Assembly: GCA_012031335.1 (NCBI GenBank)
Contig: JAAUTT010000140.1
Span: 1 to 8,660, forward strand
Direction of reading: 5' to 3'
DNA: 8,660 bases
Source: Bacteroidales bacterium
Lineage (GTDB): Bacteria > Bacteroidota > Bacteroidia > Bacteroidales > JAAUTT01
Shown: positions 1-7,306 of the stretch, piece by piece
How positions within the stretch are numbered: the first letter of the stretch is position 1
Layout of the letters: each line of letters begins with the position of its first letter
Made by a program: the position numbers and the translations under genes
Notes under the pieces: generated by a model
Seen by the model: the letters and a program-made list of their open reading frames with translations, nothing else
What the model was told of the DNA's origin: nothing
Database searches by the model: none

Positions 1-51
1 GGAAAGCCTTCAAGCTTGTGAGCCCGGCTCCACAAGGCTTGAAGGCTTTCC
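1..51. repeat. Long imperfect palindrome (hairpin) at window edge
   Basis: Bases 1-15 are perfectly complementary to 37-51. The stem continues with 16-20 against 31-35 after a bulged G at 36, then with AG/CT around a small C/G-rich loop. The result is a stem of over 20 bp that is richer in G+C than its surroundings. No T tract follows on the plus strand. It may be a terminator of a gene left of the window or a REP-like dispersed repeat; the window edge hides whether it extends further left. Confidence 0.7.
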
Positions 52-117
52 TTGAATCTATAAAACCAATAAAAATGTGGTACTTTACTTTTGCGAAAAA
101 ATGATACTTTTTTATTT

Positions 118-246
118 GCTAATTACAGAATACCATATAACCTGCTTTTGGGTGCGATGAAAAGACGTAAGCTGCTTTGCACGCCTTTGGTTTGAGCGGT
201 GGCTCGTACTGGCTTGCAAATTTGCTTACGACTGTGGGCTAATTAC
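118..246. repeat. Structured non-coding element with nested hairpin, bounded by 9-bp direct repeats
   Basis: GCTAATTAC occurs at 118-126 and again at 238-246, exactly 120 bp apart. Between them lies a nested stem-loop. CGTAAGC (166-172) pairs with GCTTACG (224-230), TTTGCA (176-181) with TGCAAA (215-220), GCC (183-185) with GGC (211-213), and GAGC (194-197) with GCTC (202-205) around a GGTG loop. The block is more G+C-rich than its flanks and has no credible ORF. The long imperfect hairpin recalls integron attC sites, but I do not see canonical GTTRRRY/RYYYAAC core boxes. It lies downstream of the DoxX-like gene and could act as a terminator or be a dispersed repeat. The remaining bases of 52-284 show nothing I can name. 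Confidence 0.5.
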
Positions 247-284
247 TTTTTTATGGCTAATACTTTTACATTCAGATATTTAAA

Positions 285-644
285 TTATTTGTTCTTAAAC
301 TTAAATAGTTCCTTTCTCTGTAAATACATTGATAACCAAAATAGTAAAAGTACAAAGGCAGGAATTACTGGTGATCCTGATTCAGTAACATAATTTACTG
401 CTAATGCCCCACCTAAATAACTGCACATAAGAAAAAATCCAATAAGCCGAAATTTTGGAATGATAAACAGTGCAATACAAGTAATCTCCAATAAGAGTAT
501 AGGAAACAACTTATTAGCCATTTGTGGGATAGGAAAATTTTCAGTTGGTTGAAACAAACCAACTAATTTAGCAAGGACACTTAGTACGATAAAAAGCACT
601 GGCAATAAGTGAGTATGTTTTGTTATTTATTCCATTTTATTCAT
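285..644 (-). CDS. DoxX-like small membrane protein, with in-frame stop at codon 6
   Basis: This encodes a small integral membrane protein of the DoxX-like (DoxX_2) type. Members have about four membrane helices, and their biochemical role is mostly unknown. From the TTG at 605 it reads 106 residues. The family's late motif is visible as YLGGALA at residues 63-69 of that form, followed by a last hydrophobic helix and a basic tail. The family normally has some 10-15 more N-terminal residues. These are present in the same frame from an ATG at 644 (M-N-K-M-E, then I-T-K-H-T-H-L-L-P), but codon 6 (627-629) is TAA; a single change from AAA (Lys) would explain it. The ATG overlaps the end of the ATPase gene (stop 637-639), which suggests translational coupling as the last gene of the exporter operon. 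Either the gene is a recent nonsense mutant or translation begins at TTG 605. Family assignment is fairly sure; the start is not. Confidence 0.65.
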
Positions 645-1335
645 ATGTTTTTTTGTGATTAATTATTTTACCATCAGCCATTTCGATTGTTCGGTCGCTT
701 GCTTTAGCGAAATCATTATCATGCGTTACGGCAATAATGGTTTGACCAAAATCTTGTGATAATTGCTTAAATATTTCAAATACAGTCTCACTGTTTTTGC
801 TGTCAAGGTTACCCGTTGGTTCATCGCCCATAATTATGGTGGGGTCGTTTATTAAAGCTCTCGCTATTGAGACCCTTTGCTGTTGTCCTCCACTTAATTT
901 TGAGGCTAGTTTAAGAGCTTGTTCTTTTAATCCAAGTATTTCTAATTTTTGATATGCACGTTCTTCTATCTCATCATAGCTGTATTTCCCAAGTTTCAAC
1001 GCAGGTATCATTATGTTTTTCAAGCATGAAAACTCGGGTAACAAATAGTGAAATTGAAATACAAAACCAATTTTCTCATTTCTTATGACAGCCAGATTAT
1101 CAATTTTTTGACCTGTTACCATTTGGTTAGCAATTGTTATTTCACCATCGTAATTAGTATCCATAGTGCTTAAACAATACAGCAAGGTCGATTTACCGCA
1201 ACCGCTTTTCCCAACTATGGTTAAAAATTCACCTTTTGAAACTTCAAAACTCACATCGTCTAACACCTTGAATTTTACCGGGTCATAAAAATACTTCCCA
1301 AGCTTATTTGTCTGTAATATTATATCTCTATTCAT
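637..1335 (-). CDS. ABC transporter ATP-binding protein, LolD/MacB type
   Basis: This is the cytoplasmic ATPase that powers an FtsX/MacB-type exporter; two copies would pair with two permease chains. The protein has 232 residues, a normal family length. Walker A is GKSGCGKST at 42-50, the Q-loop glutamine is Q94, the signature LSGGQ is at 147-151, Walker B with its catalytic Glu is IIMGDE at 167-172, and the switch His is H205 in AVTHD. I chose the ATG at 1335 because the 26 extra residues possible upstream (to 1413) lie inside the permease 3' end in another frame and do not resemble the family. It starts 10 bp after the permease stop, and its end overlaps the DoxX-like start. It is about 80% identical by eye to the partial ATPase at 8014-8660. 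LolCDE-like lipoprotein release is an alternative role, but the adjacent adaptor and TolC genes favour MacAB-TolC-like efflux. Confidence 0.93.
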   Translation of the reverse strand: MNRDIILQTNKLGKYFYDPVKFKVLDDVSFEVSKGEFLTIVGKSGCGKSTLLYCLSTMDTNYDGEITIANQMVTGQKIDNLAVIRNEKIGFVFQFHYLLPEFSCLKNIMIPALKLGKYSYDEIEERAYQKLEILGLKEQALKLASKLSGGQQQRVSIARALINDPTIIMGDEPTGNLDSKNSETVFEIFKQLSQDFGQTIIAVTHDNDFAKASDRTIEMADGKIINHKKTYE

Positions 1336-1345
1336 AATCTTTTTT

Positions 1346-2580
1346 TTATTTTCTGAATATTTCAACAGGGTCAATTTTTGCTGCTTTACGTGCAGGTAAA
1401 TAACCGGCTCCAACGGATGCTATAAGGCCAAATAGTGTTGCCGAAATGAATATAGATGCATCAAATTTTATGGGAAAGTAACCCACCGGAGGGCCGATAT
1501 ACACACCGCTTAAAATCTGTATGAACACCGCACCTAGCGACAAACCCAATAATGTTCCAATCGCTCCCATAATAAATGCTTCGGTAACAAATATTTTAAT
1601 AATATCCTTCCCTTTGAAACCATTCGCTTTTAAGATGGCGATATCGTTCATTTTTGAGTAATGGTCATGTTGATGATGTTATAAATGCCGAATGCGGCAA
1701 CCAACATAATAGAGAAAGCAATCATAGGAGTCATTGTTCCAAGCATATTATCTTGAGCCAATTGATCGGCATTGGCCGTTTTCCAATCTTCCACTTTATA
1801 TTCGGTTAGCTCCTGAAGATTGGCTGCGAAATATGCCGCAGAATCTGGTTCCCTTACGCTTAAATAAATATCAGTTACCGAATTGGGACCTTCCTGAATT
1901 AATTGCTGGGTAGTGGCAATATTTATATACGATTTAGATTCATCGGTATTCCGGTTTTCAGTCGCAAATATGCCAATCACCTTCATTACTTTTATAACTC
2001 CAAATGAGGAAATTACGGTCAGATTATCATCCACACGCACATTCATTTTTTCTGCCACTCCTTTCCCGATAATGATACCGTTCAAGTCAGACGAAATATT
2101 TTCCAGATGCCCTGCCAGCATAGTACTTTGAATGTTAAACATGGCATCTGCTTCAATTACATTAATACCACTGGCAACTCCCTTGAGCTGCGATTTACCA
2201 CTGTTATAAAATAAATCGACATTTACCTGAGGAGCTGCATTTACCACAAATGACTTTGTTCTTAATTCCTTAATTAGTCCATAAGGATTAACAATGTTTT
2301 TATTGGTGGTTATAATTTTGGGATTGCTTATTAAAACCAAGTCACTTGAATCATTTGTAATAGTTAAAGCTTTGCTTATTTTGTCTTCTTTGTAGATGCG
2401 AATATGCGGAATGGTCTTAAACATATTGCTTTTAGAGTAACTACTAAAACCAGCAACTATTGAATTTGAGAAAATAAACAACGCTATACCAATTGTAACC
2501 CCCATAGCAGCAACTAAGGTTTGCTTTTTTCTGGTGAGAATATGCGTAAGTGCAATCTCATAATTAACTATTAGTTTCAT
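1346..2580 (-). pseudogene. FtsX/MacB-like ABC permease, split by a one-base frameshift
   Basis: This is the inner membrane permease of the exporter. The repaired length is 411 residues, normal for a four-helix MacB-type permease. Helix 1 lies at about 21-43, followed by a large periplasmic domain (MacB_PCD type), helix 2 at about 285-306, helix 3 at about 331-358 and helix 4 at about 376-396. It ends with the family's typical LPARKAAKIDPVE motif. The frame breaks at the A run at 1651-1655. The upstream part (2580-1648, 310 aa) ends in ITQK-stop at TGA 1650-1648. The downstream part (1651-1346, 101 aa) begins M-N-D-I-A-I-L-K in the -1 frame. Adding one A joins them into NMTITQKMNDIAILK, the usual family sequence here. 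TGA overlaps the ATG of the second part (ATGA), so two-piece translation by reinitiation is conceivable. The start ATG shares one base with the adaptor stop (TAATG). Confidence 0.88.
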
Positions 2581-3678
2581 TATTTCTTAATATTATCGGT
2601 TACCAAAACTGTGTTTTCGTCAATGCCTGAAATCACTTGTACCCATTCGCTACTTACAAATTTGGTTTCAATTTTTATGGGGGTTTTACTTCCTTTAATG
2701 GTAACTTCGTTTCCATAACTCAAATAGTTTCGTGGGATTAAAAGAGCATTTTTAGTTGACCCAACTGTTATGTTTACTTGTAACTGTGTACTTGTAATTT
2801 TGAAATCAAGACTATCTAAAAAATAGATTTTGCAAATAAACGATTGCGTTGTTTCATCGAAAGTTGGCAGAATCTCTGCTACTTCGCCCTTGTATAGTTT
2901 ATTTTTATCAATATTTAATTGAATGATTGCCTCTTGACCTACTTTGATTTTTGCAATGCTACCTTCATCAACACTTACCTTTGCATATATAATGTTGGCA
3001 TCTCCAATAGTTGCAATAACTTCGCCTTGTCGCACAAAGTCACCTTCTTCTTTATATTTCTTATAAATCCGCCCTCCTTTAACCGCCTTTATTTCATTAA
3101 AGGCTGCCAAAACCTTGGTTACATTCTTTTGTGTCTTATTAATAGACAACTGTTGCTCAACCTGTTGCTTTTGAATATTATAGTTTTCTAAAGCGACTTG
3201 ATATTCTGATTTTGAATTTTGATATTGAAGAGCTGTTTTTTCATAGTCGGCTTTTGAAATGCTATTTGCTTCAAACAATATTTTATATCTATCAAACTGT
3301 TTTTCATCAAATTCCAATTTGGATTTAGCCATATCAACCGCATTTTTCGCTTTCAATAGCATTGGCGAATCAGGAGATGCATTACTTTTTGAGATATCAT
3401 ACAGAACCTGGGCATTTTCAGTATTTAATAAACTTTGCTTGTTATCAATTACCGCCAATATTTGCCCCTGTTTTACGAAATCGTTTTCTTTAAACGAGAT
3501 ATCAGTAAGGTAACCATCAGCCAAGGATGTAAGCTTGTAAGTTTCTTTGGCTTCCAATGCTCCCGATGCAAATACAGTTTCGGTTACGTTTTTTTTAACT
3601 GGCTTAGCTTCTTCGTATTCTTTCCACAAGAAACAAGTGTACCTATGGCTATGAGGCTTGTAATTCCGTCTTTTTCAT
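2580..3678 (-). CDS. HlyD/MacA-like periplasmic adaptor lipoprotein, N-terminus frameshifted
   Basis: This is the membrane fusion protein that links the permease to the TolC-like duct across the periplasm. In order it shows a first half lipoyl segment (SLADGYLTDISFKENDFVKQG), a long Gln/Lys/Glu-rich coiled-coil hairpin, the second lipoyl half (GDFVRQGEVIATIGD), a beta-barrel segment and a C-terminal domain. As written, the long open frame can only begin at TTG 3629 and has no signal sequence. Upstream, the lipoprotein signal is present in pieces. With one A added to the run at 3671-3675 and one near 3609-3610, an ATG at 3678 gives 366 residues. They start M-K-K-D-G-I-T-S-L, with lipobox L-V-S-C (Cys18, codon 3626-3628), then join the main frame at A-K-P-V-K-K. 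The ATG lies 6 bp after the TolC stop. Two single-base losses therefore separate the export signal from the body, which is otherwise complete. Confidence 0.85.
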
Positions 3679-3684
3679 TACTCT

Positions 3685-5001
3685 TTATTTTATGTTGTTA
3701 TTAATGTTGATTTTTGTTTCAGCAAGTAAGATGTTTATTGCCGATGAAATATAATTGTAGTTACTGTTAACCATTGCACTAAAGCTATTTATGGTTTGCT
3801 CAAGTGTTAAAACCCCTTCGTTGTAATTCAATTTGTTTTTCTGATATGTATCTTTTCGCAGGGAATAAATTTCATGGTTACTTTCGAATAGCGCTTTTGA
3901 TTCTTCATAATCGGTTTGAAGCATCTTTGTGTTCAAGTCCACTTGAATATTCATTTGCTCTGTATTATTTGTTGATAGCAAATAGTCGTATTTTGCCTTT
4001 GATGATTGAGTGAAGGATTGTGACGAGGGGATTGGGATACTCAATTTTATACCTACATAATTGCTAGGTGTAAAATCGATTTTGTTGTCGAAAAGTCGTG
4101 ACTGAGTATTATATTGCTGTTCTTGATACGATGCAAAAATTGAAGCAGTAGGAGCAAAAGAATATTTTGCCCGACGATAAGCCGATTTTGCCAATTTCTC
4201 ATTTAAAGCAGCATTATTTAAAAGCAATGTATTTTTTTCGACAAGACTGTTACGCAAACTTGGTGCGACATTTACATCTTGTGCTATAACAACTACTTCA
4301 TTTTCCGGAATATCGCATAGTATTTTCAATGCAACATATTGCTGTGAGAGATGGAATTGAATTTGGATTTTTGATACCTCAACATTAAGTTTGTTTACTT
4401 TACTATCATTAACATCCTGCTGATTTGCAAGTCCATTATTGTATTTCAGTAACGTGAATCCATATAAAGTATCGGCAGCAAGCAAATACAATTCTGAGGA
4501 TTTTAATTGTTCCTGAAGTGTTACAATGTTGAAGTAAACTACTGCTATATTTTCTTGCCAATTTTTCAGCTTTATTTTATTTTCTGATTCATTAACCTGA
4601 ATGTTTATTTTAGATAAGCGTAGGTTTTCCCACCCCTGTATATTCAATAGCTTAACTTCGGCATAGCCATTGAGATTGGTAACGTATTGTACGCCAAACT
4701 TAACTTCCTGAAATGTACCAGATTGACCTCCTAATATTTCTGATGGAATTAAGCTTACTGGAAGTTTCGTACTATTTGTGTAAGATCCGGTTAGTCCCCC
4801 TGTTGGCTCAATAATGCCGTAAATAGCAGCTAATTTTGCTCTTTTAGCTTGGGTTAAGCTAATTTCGCCGTTTCTTAACGTCAAACTTTTGGCAGCAACT
4901 TGATTAATAAGATCGTTAAAAGATCTAAATGTTTCCTGCGCCTTTATGCAAGTAGGATTAATACTTAAAAGGCATACCAATATCATTGTTATAACTTTCA
5001 T
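3685..5001 (-). CDS. TolC-family outer membrane efflux protein
   Basis: This is the outer membrane duct of the tripartite exporter, expected as a trimer with an outer membrane barrel and a long periplasmic helical tunnel. The 438 residues fit the OEP/TolC family. A Sec signal peptide is visible at about 1-21 (basic start, hydrophobic core, cleavage near I-K-A-Q/E). The rest has the family's pattern of long amphipathic Asn/Gln/Lys-rich helices in two repeats. A barrel-like segment falls near residues 60-115 and a second after about residue 280. The frame is intact. It begins only 2 bp after the stop of the DUF2147-like gene and ends 6 bp before the adaptor ATG, so co-transcription is nearly certain. 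The adaptor-permease-ATPase order downstream supports MacAB-TolC-like efflux over an RND pump. The substrate is unknown. Confidence 0.9.
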   Translation of the reverse strand: MKVITMILVCLLSINPTCIKAQETFRSFNDLINQVAAKSLTLRNGEISLTQAKRAKLAAIYGIIEPTGGLTGSYTNSTKLPVSLIPSEILGGQSGTFQEVKFGVQYVTNLNGYAEVKLLNIQGWENLRLSKINIQVNESENKIKLKNWQENIAVVYFNIVTLQEQLKSSELYLLAADTLYGFTLLKYNNGLANQQDVNDSKVNKLNVEVSKIQIQFHLSQQYVALKILCDIPENEVVVIAQDVNVAPSLRNSLVEKNTLLLNNAALNEKLAKSAYRRAKYSFAPTASIFASYQEQQYNTQSRLFDNKIDFTPSNYVGIKLSIPIPSSQSFTQSSKAKYDYLLSTNNTEQMNIQVDLNTKMLQTDYEESKALFESNHEIYSLRKDTYQKNKLNYNEGVLTLEQTINSFSAMVNSNYNYISSAINILLAETKININNNIK

Positions 5002-5003
5002 TT

Positions 5004-5390
5004 TTACAGCCTTTTAAAGTTGAATTTTCTTGTGAAAATGAATTTACCAGCCGTAAATTGAAAGTTTCCGTTTCCAACGAGTTCTATAAAAACGGCAAAA
5101 ACCTCGTTGTTATCAGGATTAACCAGTTTGCCATTATATCCATTCCCCTTTTCATTCCAAACAAGGTCTTTAAAAATGATTTTGGATGTTTTGGAATTAT
5201 TATTTTCATCGTTGATGGCCTTACCAAAGTATTTCCCATCGCGATAAAACATCTCAATTTGCTTTTCAGGGTTCTTGCAATCTTGCCACTTTCCAATAAT
5301 TTCCGCATTACCCTGCGCTGTGGCTGAAAGAGTTATAAGTGCGAAGATTGGCACACTTAAACTTTTTAAAAGTATCTGTTTCATCTGCAT
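5004..5390 (-). CDS. DUF2147-like small exported protein
   Basis: This is a small secreted or periplasmic protein of unknown function, first gene of the exporter run. A signal peptide spans about residues 1-26 and ends T-A-Q. The mature part opens with I-I-G-K-W (Trp35) and continues with Y-R-D-G-K-Y-F-G-K, a D-L block, Y-N-G-K-L-V-N-P and a final F-T-R-K-F. This is the order seen in DUF2147 proteins (GxW, then GKYYGK, then a Y-G-DP turn), which are predicted beta-barrel domains of about 100 residues. I take ATG 5390 (128 aa). ATG 5384 gives a neater signal peptide start, and TTG 5393 is less likely. It is separated from the TolC gene by only 2 bp. The DUF2147 match is by eye and moderate; a role in the exporter is inferred only from position. 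Confidence 0.72.
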   Translation of the reverse strand: MQMKQILLKSLSVPIFALITLSATAQGNAEIIGKWQDCKNPEKQIEMFYRDGKYFGKAINDENNNSKTSKIIFKDLVWNEKGNGYNGKLVNPDNNEVFAVFIELVGNGNFQFTAGKFIFTRKFNFKRL

Positions 5391-5455
5391 CAAATTTTAA
5401 TTTATGATGCAAATATTGTTTCAAAAAAGAAGCAGTAACTTGATAAAAGAAGTGA

Positions 5456-5486
5456 ATTGGACAAATTTCAAGATAGATTGGACAAA
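5456..5486. promoter_or_regulatory. Probable LytTR operator: two 10-bp direct repeats, 21-bp period
   Basis: ATTGGACAAA occurs perfectly at 5456-5465 and 5477-5486 (TTTGTCCAAT on the minus strand), with an 11-bp spacer. Two direct repeats about two helical turns apart is the known binding arrangement of LytTR-domain regulators such as AgrA and ComE. The adjacent upstream gene encodes a LytTR regulator. The repeats lie 66-96 bp before the ATG of the first exporter gene. A possible -7 element, TATTTG, lies at 5415-5410 on the minus strand, placing the repeats upstream of the promoter as for an activator site. I see no good -33 TTTG. Confidence 0.62.
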
Positions 5487-5504
5487 AGACAGGCATTACA
5501 ATGT

Positions 5505-6260
5505 CTAATTGTTTTCTAACCACTTAACAAAGTCTGTAACTTTTAATTTTACAACTACTATCTTTTCCTGAAATGAAAGGTTTAAGTTGGCCACCATCTT
5601 ACGATTAAAATAATGAGAAGCATCTTTAACAGCTTTCCGATTGATTAAGAATTGTCTGTTTGCTCTAAAAAACAATGGTGTAAAAAGTTTTTCGAGTGAA
5701 TCCATCTTTTGGTTTACCGAATGCTTTTTTTGGTCAAAAGTGTAAAGAAATGTAGTATCATTCTCAATAAAAAAGAGTGCAATTTTCTCGATACTGATTG
5801 GGATTATTCTATCACCCTGGTGTACTAAAACTGACGAATTTGAAGCATTGGTTTTTATGTTGGAAGCTATTGCTTCATAATTAGGTGCGGTTTTGTTCAA
5901 GCTTTCCTTTAAATAATGGTATTTATCAAGGGCTTTTTCAATGGCCAATTTATTAAATGGCTTTAGAACATATTCAATTCCCGCGATTTTAAACGCATCC
6001 AGCGTATATTGTTGAAAAGCGGTACAAAAAATAATAGGTATTTTAATATCAATTTTCTGAAAAATGTCAAAACTCAAGCCATCTCCTAACTCTATATCGG
6101 AGAATATCAAATTAATCTCTGGTTTTTGCATTAAAAAATCTACTCCATCTTCAACAGAAAAAATGAATGGCAGAATTTCTGCATCTGGGTCAACCAACTT
6201 AATTGTTTTAGCTAAGTCTTTAGCTGTCAATTGTTCGTCTTCAATTATCAATATTTTCAT
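5505..6260 (-). CDS. LytTR-family two-component response regulator
   Basis: This is a cytoplasmic DNA-binding response regulator of 251 residues, typical for CheY-LytTR proteins. The receiver domain spans about 1-120, with the acidic pocket E7-D8-E9, phosphoacceptor D55 (F-S-D-I-E), switch T80 and conserved K100 before P101. A linker follows, then a LytTR DNA-binding domain at about 143-250 with the characteristic F-F-R-A-N-R-Q-F-L-I-N segment. The frame is intact, ending in TAG. The ATG overlaps the kinase stop by 4 nt (ATGA), so the two are translationally coupled partners. The direct repeats just downstream, between this gene and the exporter genes, are its likely target. Confidence 0.93.
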   Translation of the reverse strand: MKILIIEDEQLTAKDLAKTIKLVDPDAEILPFIFSVEDGVDFLMQKPEINLIFSDIELGDGLSFDIFQKIDIKIPIIFCTAFQQYTLDAFKIAGIEYVLKPFNKLAIEKALDKYHYLKESLNKTAPNYEAIASNIKTNASNSSVLVHQGDRIIPISIEKIALFFIENDTTFLYTFDQKKHSVNQKMDSLEKLFTPLFFRANRQFLINRKAVKDASHYFNRKMVANLNLSFQEKIVVVKLKVTDFVKWLENN

Positions 6261-7227
6261 TTTTTTATCAAATTTAAAAACACGGTAAATTCGGTTTCAC
6301 TATCCTTTACTTCAATTGGATTTTCTGAAACGAGCAAATAACGTTCATTTAGATTTTTTAGACCAGTTCCTGACTTATAAATTAAAGGCTTAGGAATTTT
6401 ATTGTTTGTTACTTTTAATCTGCTATTTTTTTCTTCTATGGAAATAAATAGCGTCTTTTTGGTGTAAATCCATTATGTTTCAACGCATTCTCCACCAATG
6501 TTTGTAAGGCAAATACAGGTAATTTATCTTGTAATACATTCTCGGGTATATTCACCGTGCAATGAAAGCCATTTCCGAACCTAACTTTTTGTAAATCAAT
6601 ATAATCATTAGTGAATTGTAATTCATCTTCTAACGAAACGAGTTCAGTTGAATGAGACTGAACGGAATATCTCAAAAACTCGGATAGCTTAATAGAATAA
6701 TCTTCGGCTTGTACAGGGCTTTCTTGTATTAAAGACTTTAATGTACTTAGTGCATTGAACAAAAAATGTGGGTGTATTTGTTGCAAAAGCACTTGTTTTT
6801 GAGCCTCCAGGTTACCAACTTTAAGTTTTTGGTTCTCCGATTCCGCAAAATCCTTTTTTCTTTTTAAAAGTTCCGAATTAATAATAACAAGTATGATTGT
6901 ATTTAAAGCTATTGTTGTAACAATTGAGTATGCTAGAAAATTCACAGGGTTCTGTTTTTCAGGAAAACTCAGAACTATAAGTATTATACCTGAATGCAAC
7001 AAAAATGTTACAGTGTAACTAACTAAATATCTGATAAATGATATATAAGTCCTATTTACAAGATAGATATTAAACAGCCAAAACAAAAAAATCAGTATCG
7101 TTAGGGAGACAAAACTTACTATTATTTGCTCCAACCCGAGAGAATTGAATAGGTATATTGGCGCTACGCCGTACATCGAGATTATTGGTGATGTAATAAG
7201 GGCTTTATTTAATAGCTTGTTTTTCAT
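6257..7227 (-). pseudogene. LytS-type membrane histidine kinase, frameshifted in the ATPase domain
   Basis: This is the sensor kinase partner of the LytTR regulator. Four hydrophobic segments (about 10-30, 34-57, 66-88 and 96-118) with very short loops fill the N-terminus, so sensing is probably within or at the membrane. A short linker leads to the His_kinase (PF06580) motif I-H-P-H-F-L-F-N, with phosphoacceptor H154. The N-box L-V-E-N-A-L-K-H-N is at 244-252. As written, the frame then fails: it reads P-K-R-R-Y-L-F-P and stops at TAG 6436-6438. Adding one A to the run at 6456-6460 gives P-K-K-T-L-F-I-S and continues through the G-box region G-T-G-L-K-N-L to TGA 6259-6257. The repaired length is 323 aa with a normal end. 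Without repair the ATP lid is lost and the kinase should be inactive. The repaired stop overlaps the regulator ATG, which confirms the repaired frame. Confidence 0.88.
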
Positions 7228-7231
7228 TTAG

Positions 7232-7260
7232 TAAATATAAATTTACAAATTGCTAACAAA
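7232..7260 (-). promoter_or_regulatory. Possible Bacteroidota-type promoter for the kinase-regulator pair
   Basis: On the minus strand, TTTG (7260-7257) is followed 17 bp later by TATATTTA (7239-7232), one mismatch from the TAnnTTTG -7 consensus. This would place transcription start almost at the kinase ATG (7227), which is unusually close. A small inverted repeat GTAAAT/ATTTAC (7231-7246) overlaps it. The call is weak in such AT-rich DNA. Confidence 0.25.
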
Positions 7261-7306
7261 AAATATCATAGAATTCCAAATTATTAGGAGTTGTAAAGGA
7301 TTTAAT

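Noticed and set aside
199..393. 64-codon plus-strand ORF
   Set aside because: It runs through the structured repeat and the 3' end of the DoxX-like gene on the opposite strand, and shows no family resemblance.
1336..1413. Upstream extension of the ATPase gene to an ATG at 1413 (258 aa)
   Set aside because: The extra 26 residues are the permease 3' end read in another frame, they do not resemble the family, and ATG 1335 gives the normal 232-residue length.
637..2580. LolCDE lipoprotein-release system
   Set aside because: The ATPase and permease would fit, but the contiguous adaptor and TolC genes and the two-component control point to tripartite efflux.
1913..3704. Several plus-strand ORFs of 70-90 codons across the permease and adaptor genes
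   Set aside because: They are antisense shadows of well-supported minus-strand genes, with Phe/Cys/Ser-rich meaningless sequence.
5456..5486. Start of a CRISPR array or integrase attachment repeats
   Set aside because: There are only two short units with an 11-bp spacer and no cas or integrase genes; a LytTR operator explains the geometry and location better.
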